Positions 58,198 through 64,000 of a stretch of DNA of 64,000 bases are shown here, piece after piece. Source of the DNA: Actinopolyspora biskrensis. Its GTDB lineage: Bacteria > Actinomycetota > Actinomycetes > Mycobacteriales > Pseudonocardiaceae. The notes beneath the pieces are model-generated. The model had not been told where the DNA came from. It worked only from the letters and a program-made list of their open reading frames with translations, and ran no database searches. Where the stretch lies: positions 319,583 to 383,582 of the forward strand of contig NZ_JACBYW010000004.1 in NCBI RefSeq assembly GCF_013408175.1. The letters run 5' to 3'. Made by a program: the position numbers and the translations under genes. The number at the start of each line of letters is the position of its first letter. The first letter of the stretch is position 1.

Positions 58198-58381
58198 GTT
58201 CGCCGTCCCTCGGGTGCGCTTGCGCGGCGCTGTGCGCCCTGTCGTGGGTCCGCCCGGAGTCCGGTCCGGGGCACGCTTTGAGTGTTACCAGCGGTAACGG
58301 GATCTTGGCACCGGGGTGCGACGCGGCGCAACAGTGGAACCGGGAGCCGAAGGCGGTGCGGGCGGGAGCGGACCGTCCGGC

Positions 58382-60412
58382 TCACTCGACCCGGAAACTG
58401 TCCGAAGTGCCCGAGAAGCTCCTGACCCGTCCCCCCGGTTCCTTGGCGTCGCCCCGGTGCACGATCCGGTACTCGCCGCTCTCGGCCCCGGAGGGGACGG
58501 TCCAGGCGACCGTCGCGGTCGAAGCGGCCAGCCCCTTCCTGGCCCAGTGGTACTCGGTCGACCAGTCCCCGTCGTCGGCCACGGTGCTCCAGCCTCCGGG
58601 GACGCGGCGTTGAACCAGCAGGAAGCTGTCACCCCCGCGCCGGTCGTTGTTGGGGTGCGCCGAGGCGAAGACCACCCGCGCCCGCTCGCCGCGGGCGTAG
58701 CCCCTTCCGGGCGGTTCCAGGACGTCCCCGAAGTCCCCGCCCGGGGGTGGTGCGTCGACGACCACTCCGGGTTGCAGCCGCACCCGGCCGCCTCCGGGGT
58801 TCAGTTCGGCGGAGGGGCCGTCCGCGCTCTCCGCGCCCGCGGCCAGATCGGAGGCGATGCGGGCGAATTCCTGCTGGTAAGCGGGTAGTGACCAGCGGCC
58901 GAACATCGTGTGCCCGCCCTCGTAGGCCTGCCGGTCGTACTCCTCCGGGGTGGTCAGGTAGCCCGCGTAGTCGTTGGCGTAACCGGCCACGACCACGTTC
59001 TCCGGCGCAGTGCCGAGCCGTTCGGCCACGGTTCGGCGCAGCCGCAGCCCGCCCACGACGCTGACTTCCTGCGGGAGGGCCACCAGGTGCAGCTCGCCGA
59101 TGCGCACCAGCTGGATCGGCAGCACCCGCGGCACCCAGCCCAGCGGCCCGACCGGCAGCAGGATCTCTTTCGGTGCCTGCCGTTCGCGCAGTTCCGGCGA
59201 AGCCCGGTACAGCGCTTCGCTGATCGTGCCGAAGAAGGGGTTGTTGCCCGCCCCCTCGTCTAAGAAGGAGGGACCGGGGCCGTCCTCCGCGCCTGCCGCG
59301 AAGGAGGCTCCCAGCGCCGCCGCGCAGGTCGTGTGTTTCCGGCCGTCGCCGGTGAACTCGGGGGCCACCGCCACCCCGGACATGTCCACACGGCTCATCC
59401 GGTGGTCGATCCCCCCGGTCACGGGCCGCGCACTGCTCACGAGCCGGGCGGCCGCCGCGTACTGCCGCGTGCCGATGATCCTGGTGTTGGCGAACTCGTC
59501 GTCGGTGGGGCCCGTGCCGGGGCGGAGTTCCAGGTTCGGGGACATGTCCGCCGCGTTGGACTGCGCGAAGGCGGCCACGAAGCCGGGGTCGGGCTCGCGG
59601 TAGTCCACGCCGGACACCTCGCGTTCCCAGTGGTACGCGGCGTAGCCCTTGTTGTCCCCGCTGACGAGGGTGTTGTCCGGGCTGAGGCTGGTGGCGTGGG
59701 TGGGGAACCAGTTGATCGCCCCCACCGGGTGGCCGCCGCGCTCGAAGGTCAGCAGCACCGTGCTCGGGTCGACGGCGCCGGGGAAGTGCCGCTTCTCCTC
59801 CGCGGGGTTGCGTTCGAACGCCTCGCGGGAGCGGTTGACACTGGCCCCGGTCAGCTCACCGCGGGCCAGTCCCAGTCGCCCCGGGGCCAGGTCCGCGTCG
59901 GCGCGCTCGACCGCTTCGGCCGTCCCGGTGACCAGTGCTTCGAAGGTGCCGGGCTGGAAGCCGATCGTGGTGACGTTGTAGAGGGTGTGGCAGGAGAAAC
60001 CACCCGGGGCCGCGTGGGTGTGCGTGGCGGCCAGCAGCAGGTTCCGCTCGGTGTAGCGGTCTCCGAGGCGCTCGGCCAGCCTCGCGAGGACGGCCTCGCG
60101 CACGCAGCCGAAGATCATTCCCGCGTCGACGACGACCACGGCGACCCGGCGGTCCGGCCTGTCGTGCTCGGCGACGACGAAGGCGCGTGCCCGTTGCCGT
60201 TGGTGGATCCCTGTGGTGCGTTGTCCGATGCGGGCATAGCCCATCATGCCGTTCTCCGCGGGCTGTCCGGTGACGTCGCCGATGCCGCGCCCCAGCAGGT
60301 ACCGCTCGTGCCGTCGCTCCGCGCGGGCGGGGGCTGCCGACGCGGTGGTCAGCAGCGTGGCCAGCCCCGCTTTCAGCAGCGGGCGCCTTCCGAGTGCCCC
60401 TTGGCCGTCCAT
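58382..60412 (-). CDS. Neutral/alkaline ceramidase
   Basis: A 676-residue secreted amidase. The N-terminus has a twin-arginine-like signal (GRRPLLKAGLATLLTTASAAPARA). The catalytic core shows GIGDVTGQPAENGMMGYA, the zinc motif THTHAAPGG, and the nucleophile Ser in NRSREAFERNP. The C-terminal immunoglobulin-like domain is present (SFLLVQRR...ATVAWTVPSGAESGEYRIVHRGD). It hydrolyses ceramide to sphingosine and fatty acid. Actinomycetes usually lack sphingolipids, so the target is probably environmental or host lipid. Confidence 0.93.
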   Translation of the reverse strand: MDGQGALGRRPLLKAGLATLLTTASAAPARAERRHERYLLGRGIGDVTGQPAENGMMGYARIGQRTTGIHQRQRARAFVVAEHDRPDRRVAVVVVDAGMIFGCVREAVLARLAERLGDRYTERNLLLAATHTHAAPGGFSCHTLYNVTTIGFQPGTFEALVTGTAEAVERADADLAPGRLGLARGELTGASVNRSREAFERNPAEEKRHFPGAVDPSTVLLTFERGGHPVGAINWFPTHATSLSPDNTLVSGDNKGYAAYHWEREVSGVDYREPDPGFVAAFAQSNAADMSPNLELRPGTGPTDDEFANTRIIGTRQYAAAARLVSSARPVTGGIDHRMSRVDMSGVAVAPEFTGDGRKHTTCAAALGASFAAGAEDGPGPSFLDEGAGNNPFFGTISEALYRASPELRERQAPKEILLPVGPLGWVPRVLPIQLVRIGELHLVALPQEVSVVGGLRLRRTVAERLGTAPENVVVAGYANDYAGYLTTPEEYDRQAYEGGHTMFGRWSLPAYQQEFARIASDLAAGAESADGPSAELNPGGGRVRLQPGVVVDAPPPGGDFGDVLEPPGRGYARGERARVVFASAHPNNDRRGGDSFLLVQRRVPGGWSTVADDGDWSTEYHWARKGLAASTATVAWTVPSGAESGEYRIVHRGDAKEPGGRVRSFSGTSDSFRVE

Positions 60413-60640
60413 TCCGCCCCTCCGCTCCGCGGGTGTCGTTGATCACTTTACCGTGACCACACAGGAAAATGAAACTTTCTCACTTAATCGGGTGACGGCG
60501 GGGCCCGCTGGGAACAAGCGGAGCTTAAGAGAAAAATTTTCGTCTGTGTACTGATATCGCAACAAAATATTGCCTGTTTGTGGACTTTGGGGGTATTAAT
60601 TCCTTTAGGTGAGGAAGTTGTGGCCCACAGGAGGCTGAAC

Positions 60641-61990
60641 ATGACCGCACAGCGACAGGCATCTGTCGAAGGGTTCCGCACCCCGGACGCGGACGTGGTC
60701 GAAGAACTGCGTTCCCGCGTGACGGGAGACCTGCTCGACGTGGTGGTCGATCTCGACTCCGGGAGGGGGTGCCGAGTACGGGATCTGCGGGACGGAACGG
60801 AATACCTCGACATGACGATGTACTTCAGCTCCGCGCCCCTCGGGCACGGTCATCCCGGGCTGCACACCTCCGAGTTCGAGGCGGAACTGGTGCGTGCCGC
60901 GCGGACCAAGCCCGCGAACCCGGACTTCGCCACCGTGCAGCAGGCACGTTTCGTCGAGACGCTGCGCCGCGTGTTCGGCGACCCGCAGCTACCCCGGCTG
61001 TTCCTCATCGAAGGGGGCGGGCCTGCCGTCGAGAACGCGCTCAAGGTGGCGTTCGACTGGAAGACCAAGCACAACGCCCGGCGCGGTGTCGCGGTGCGCG
61101 GGTCGAGGGCCCTGCACCTGGAGTGGGCGTTCCACGGGCGTACCGGCTACACCATGTCCCTGACCAACACGGACCCGCGAAAGATCCGCGACTACCCGAA
61201 GTTCGACTGGCCGCGCGTGCCCAGCCCCGCCGTGCCTCCGGGGGAGGACTGGGAGGCCGCCGAGTTGCTGCCCGCCGAACGCGCGGCGGTGCGCGCCGCC
61301 GAGGCCGCGCTGGACCGCTACGGGGACGAGATCGCCTGCTTCGTCTACGAACCCGTCCAGGGTGAGGGCGGGGACAGGCATCTGCGTCCGGCCTTCCTGC
61401 GCGAGATGCAACGCATCTGCCGCGAGCACGACGTGCTGACCGTCGCCGACGAGGTGCAGAGCGGCGGAGGGATCACCGGCCGTCCCTGGGCGCATCAGGC
61501 GCTGGGGCTGGAACCGGACCTGCTCGCCTTCGGGAAGCGGCTCCAGGTGTGCGGGGTCATGGGAGGGCGGAAAGTCGAGGAGATCGAGGACAACGCCTTC
61601 CTGGAACCGAGCAGGATCAGTTCCACCTGGGGCGGTTCGCTGGTGGACATGGTGCGCGCGACGCGGATCCTCGAGGTCGTCGAGTCGGAGGAGCTGCTGG
61701 ACAACGCCGCGCGGATGGGCGAGTTGCTGCTTTCCGAGCTGCACGGGCTGGAAGCGGAGTACCCCGGGGTGATCAGCGCTGCTCGGGGACGCGGGCTGAT
61801 GGCCGCCGTGGACTTCCCGGACGGGGCGCTGCGCGACCGGGCCGTCGAGCTGGCCCGCGAGCACCACCGGACGATCTTCCTGCCCTCGGGGCCTCGCTCC
61901 CTGCGTTGGCGCCCGGCGCTCTCGGTGCGGTCCGATGAGCTCACCGACGCCGTGGTGGCACTGCGCAAGACGTTGGCCGAACTGAGCTGA
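60641..61990 (+). CDS. lat: L-lysine 6-aminotransferase
   Basis: A 449-residue class III aminotransferase starting at ATG 60641 (AGGAGG six bases upstream; the frame from 60578 has none). Lat-specific stretches are YLDMTMYFSSAPLGHGHP and FIEGGG-like LFLIEGGGPAVENALK. The PLP Lys is in LLAFGKRLQVCG. It converts lysine to 2-aminoadipate semialdehyde (piperideine-6-carboxylate), used in lysine catabolism, osmolytes or beta-lactam precursors. The 228-base leader is AT-rich and should contain its promoter. No partner dehydrogenase is adjacent. Confidence 0.93.
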   Translation: MTAQRQASVEGFRTPDADVVEELRSRVTGDLLDVVVDLDSGRGCRVRDLRDGTEYLDMTMYFSSAPLGHGHPGLHTSEFEAELVRAARTKPANPDFATVQQARFVETLRRVFGDPQLPRLFLIEGGGPAVENALKVAFDWKTKHNARRGVAVRGSRALHLEWAFHGRTGYTMSLTNTDPRKIRDYPKFDWPRVPSPAVPPGEDWEAAELLPAERAAVRAAEAALDRYGDEIACFVYEPVQGEGGDRHLRPAFLREMQRICREHDVLTVADEVQSGGGITGRPWAHQALGLEPDLLAFGKRLQVCGVMGGRKVEEIEDNAFLEPSRISSTWGGSLVDMVRATRILEVVESEELLDNAARMGELLLSELHGLEAEYPGVISAARGRGLMAAVDFPDGALRDRAVELAREHHRTIFLPSGPRSLRWRPALSVRSDELTDAVVALRKTLAELS

Positions 61991-62019
61991 TCCGCCGCAC
62001 CACGCCGGCCCCGCCGGAC

Positions 62020-62087
62020 GTTTCGCGCGAAACCGTCACTCCGGAATGGCTCCGGGAGGAACGTTTCGCGCGAAACGTTCCTCCCGG
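62020..62087. terminator. Bidirectional terminator with 36-bp perfect palindrome
   Basis: Bases 62052-62087 are a perfect palindrome centred in TTTCGCGCGAAA, with outer arms CCGGGAGGAACG/CGTTCCTCCCGG. A second GTTTCGCGCGAAAC lies at 62020-62033. The location between convergent lat and pmt makes a two-way terminator the simplest reading. Confidence 0.65.
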
Positions 62088-62093
62088 CGGGGA

Positions 62094-63677
62094 TCAACGC
62101 CAGGAGGGCAACCAGAGCTCGGCCTGCCAGTGCGCCTCGGTGATCGAAAAGCCGTTGAGTATCGGCCACAGCCACACGAAGTTCGCCACCACCAGCCCCA
62201 CGTACAGCGCGATGGCCAGCATGCCCGTCTTCCGGCGCTCGGGGGAGGCGTTCGCCCGCCCGAGAACCTCACCGAGCACGAGCACGATCCCCAGCACGAG
62301 GAACGGCGCGAGCGGGGTCGCGTAGAAGTAGTACATCTGCCTGGCGAGGTTGCCGAACCACGGGAGGAAACCGGCGCAGTACCCGACCAGCACCGCCGCG
62401 TAGCGCCAGTCCATGCGGGCGGTCGCCCGCCACACGGCCCATCCGGCCACCGGAAGCGCCAACCACCACAGCGCCGGGGTGCCCAGCAGCATCGTGGCCT
62501 GGACGCAGTCACCCTGCCCGCACCCGGGCATGCCGGACTCGTAGTAGTACAGCATCGGACGCATGCCCATCGGCCACGCCCAGGGCTTGGACTCCCACGG
62601 GTGCGGGTCGTCGCCGGTGACCAGGTGGGTGTGGAACTCCAGCACGTTGAAGTGGTAGTACAGCAGCGAGCGGAGCACGTCCGGCAGGAAGCCGAAGCCC
62701 ACGTCGTCGGCGATCTCCGCCGCGTGGCGGTCGGTGGCGGTCTCACTGGCGTACCAGCCCGCCCAGGTGGCGAAGTAGACGCCGAGCGCGAGCACCAGCA
62801 GCGACCCCAGGCCGGGGACGGTGTCGCGTACCAGGGCTCCGAGCCAGGGGCGGCGCACCCCGGCGCCGCGCCGGGCCAGCGCGTCCCAGACGATGCTCAG
62901 CAGGAGGAACGCCGCGACGTAGTAGATGCCGCTCCACTTCACCCCGCAGGAGATGCCGAGCAGCACGCCCGCGCCGAAGCGCCACCAGCGGAAGCCGAGC
63001 CGGGGCCCGAACACCGAGTCCTCGGCGCGGTTCTCGGTGACCACCAGCGCCATCCTGGCGCGCACCCGGTCGCGATCGACCAGCAGGCAGGAGAACGCCG
63101 CGAGCACGAACAGCGCGTGGAAAACGTCGAGCATCCCCACGCGCGCCTGCACGTGGCTGACCCCGTCGCAGATCAGCAGCACCCCGGCCAGCGCGCCGAG
63201 CAGGGTGGAACGGGTCATGCGGCGCGCGATCCGGATGATCAGCAGCACCATCAGGGTGCCCGCCAGCGCGGCACTCACCCTCCAACCCCAGGGGGTGTAC
63301 CCGAACAGCCACTCCCCGGCGGCGATGAGCTGTTTGCCCACCGGCGGGTGAGCGACCAGCTCGTAGCCGGGGTTGTCCTCGAACCCGCCGTTGCGCAGCA
63401 TTTGCCACGCCTGGGGGACGTAGTGCTTCTCGTCGAAGACGGGGGTTCCCTCGTCGGTGGCGTGTCCCAGCCGCCAGAAGCGGACGACGCCCGCGACGAG
63501 GGTCACCACGAGGGTGACGATCCACCCGCGGAGCCGGTCCGCGGGTTCCCGCGGGGTGAGCAGTGCGGCCCGGTCGTGCTCACCCGGATACCGAACCGGC
63601 GGAACCTGACCGTCGCGAACCGTTCCGTCGCGGACGGCGTTGCCACCTGAGCTCGGCACGAGGACGTTCACACCCAA
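62094..63677 (-). CDS. pmt: Protein O-mannosyltransferase
   Basis: A 527-residue GT39 membrane enzyme with about eleven transmembrane segments. The first loop holds the acidic pair FDEKHYVPQAW (DE motif), and further family signatures are HPPVGKQLI, ARVGMLDVFHALF, GVKWSGIYY and YYFYATPLAPF. It moves mannose from polyprenyl-phosphate-mannose to exported proteins at the outer face of the membrane. The start may be TTG 63677 or GTG 63673; no ribosome site is clear. The divergent rsmI matches Rv1002c-Rv1003. Confidence 0.94.
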   Translation of the reverse strand: MGVNVLVPSSGGNAVRDGTVRDGQVPPVRYPGEHDRAALLTPREPADRLRGWIVTLVVTLVAGVVRFWRLGHATDEGTPVFDEKHYVPQAWQMLRNGGFEDNPGYELVAHPPVGKQLIAAGEWLFGYTPWGWRVSAALAGTLMVLLIIRIARRMTRSTLLGALAGVLLICDGVSHVQARVGMLDVFHALFVLAAFSCLLVDRDRVRARMALVVTENRAEDSVFGPRLGFRWWRFGAGVLLGISCGVKWSGIYYVAAFLLLSIVWDALARRGAGVRRPWLGALVRDTVPGLGSLLVLALGVYFATWAGWYASETATDRHAAEIADDVGFGFLPDVLRSLLYYHFNVLEFHTHLVTGDDPHPWESKPWAWPMGMRPMLYYYESGMPGCGQGDCVQATMLLGTPALWWLALPVAGWAVWRATARMDWRYAAVLVGYCAGFLPWFGNLARQMYYFYATPLAPFLVLGIVLVLGEVLGRANASPERRKTGMLAIALYVGLVVANFVWLWPILNGFSITEAHWQAELWLPSWR

Positions 63678-63682
63678 ATCGT

Positions 63683-64000
63683 ATGGTGGTCGTTGTGACT
63701 GACGAATCCGGACCGGGCACGTTGTTGCTCGCGGCCACTCCGCTAGGTGACGCGCGGGACGCGTCCCCCCGACTGACCGAGGCTCTCGCCACCGCGGACG
63801 TGGTGGCCGCCGAGGACACCAGGAGGGTTCGTGCCCTGGCCACCGCCCTCGACGTCGATCCGGGAGGCAGGGTACTCAGTTACTACGACGCCGTGGAAGC
63901 GGCACGCGAGCCCGCGCTGCTGGAGGCGTTGCGCGGCGGTTCCACCGTCCTGTTGGTCACCGACGCGGGAATGCCCAGCGTCTCGGACCCCGGGTACCGG
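63683..64000 (+). CDS. rsmI: 16S rRNA (cytidine-2'-O)-methyltransferase RsmI (3' end outside window)
   Basis: The visible 106 residues match the RsmI N-terminus: LLLAATPLGDARDASPRL, VVAAEDTRRVRAL, SYYDAVEA and VLLVTDAGMPSVSDPGYR (cofactor-binding region). It methylates C1402 of 16S rRNA with SAM. ATG 63683 is listed; GTG 63695 (VTDESGPG) is equally possible. Divergent from pmt with only a few bases between the starts, suggesting leaderless transcripts. Confidence 0.92.
   Translation, partial: MVVVVTDESGPGTLLLAATPLGDARDASPRLTEALATADVVAAEDTRRVRALATALDVDPGGRVLSYYDAVEAAREPALLEALRGGSTVLLVTDAGMPSVSDPGYR

Noticed and set aside
62020-62033. parS-like site GTTTCGCGCGAAAC
   Set aside because: It differs from the actinobacterial parS core (GTTTCACGTGAAAC) at the central bases, lies in a terminator-like palindrome, and no parAB genes are near.

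Overview
The window is high-GC actinobacterial DNA, apart from one island. Several things point to a Pseudonocardiaceae-type actinomycete such as Actinopolyspora or Saccharopolyspora; this is inference from gene content. They are a pSAM2/pSE211-type integrative conjugative element, DUF397/DUF5753 regulator pairs, a mycothiol-type DinB enzyme, and a right half collinear with the mycobacterial block mprA-mprB-pepD-moaB2-ruc-galU-moeA1-rimJ...pmt-rsmI.

Left part (1-14049). A CsoR/CstR-type repressor and a beta-lactamase-fold sulfur hydrolase each sit behind a TACCCC/GGGGTA palindrome. An OmpR-type two-component pair follows. Next is a relic of an integrated element (3582-6511) that carries a beta-solenoid membrane protein and the last 48 codons of an integrase. 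After it come a PepSY protein, a DUF5753/DUF397 regulator with twin palindromic operators facing a three-gene operon, a MerR-MFS pair, a TM2 protein and a PAS-GGDEF protein.

Mobile element (14050-28847). This is an actinomycete integrative conjugative element (AICE) in a tRNA-Arg(CCU) gene, bounded by a perfect 55-bp direct repeat. The right half holds the core: GntR regulator, nine small early genes, FtsK/TraB translocase, a GGDEF-like protein, two Spd-type membrane proteins, Rep, Xis and Int. The left half is cargo: a lipoprotein, a secreted permuted NlpC/P60 hydrolase beside AT-rich DNA, an HTH protein fused to an FGE-type domain, and a class IV aminotransferase.

Middle (28810-35100). The restored tRNA-Arg is followed by a STAND NTPase with TPR-like repeats. 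Then come a CDP-glycerol-transferase-like protein whose 5' region holds fourteen copies of a heptanucleotide, a TPR-GGDEF protein and a BluB-type nitroreductase.

Envelope-stress and housekeeping block (35128-48930). mprA and pepD each have a pair of TTCTCAG-like direct repeats (MprA-box architecture), and a DeoR-galT module lies between mprB and pepD. moaB2, a SAF-domain protein, the redox chaperone gene ruc behind a CIRCE operator, 5-formyl-THF cyclo-ligase, galU, a MoeA/Glp protein lacking canonical residues, rimJ, a GlpR-like membrane protein and tRNA-Ala(CGC) follow.

Right end (49016-64000). Two broken genes abut head to head. A galactonate pathway follows (lactonase, dehydratase, 2-keto-3-deoxy sugar kinase, aldolase and a FadR-type regulator with a perfect palindrome). 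Then come an EphD-like hydrolase-SDR fusion, a neutral ceramidase, lysine 6-aminotransferase, a 36-bp palindrome, protein O-mannosyltransferase and the start of rsmI.
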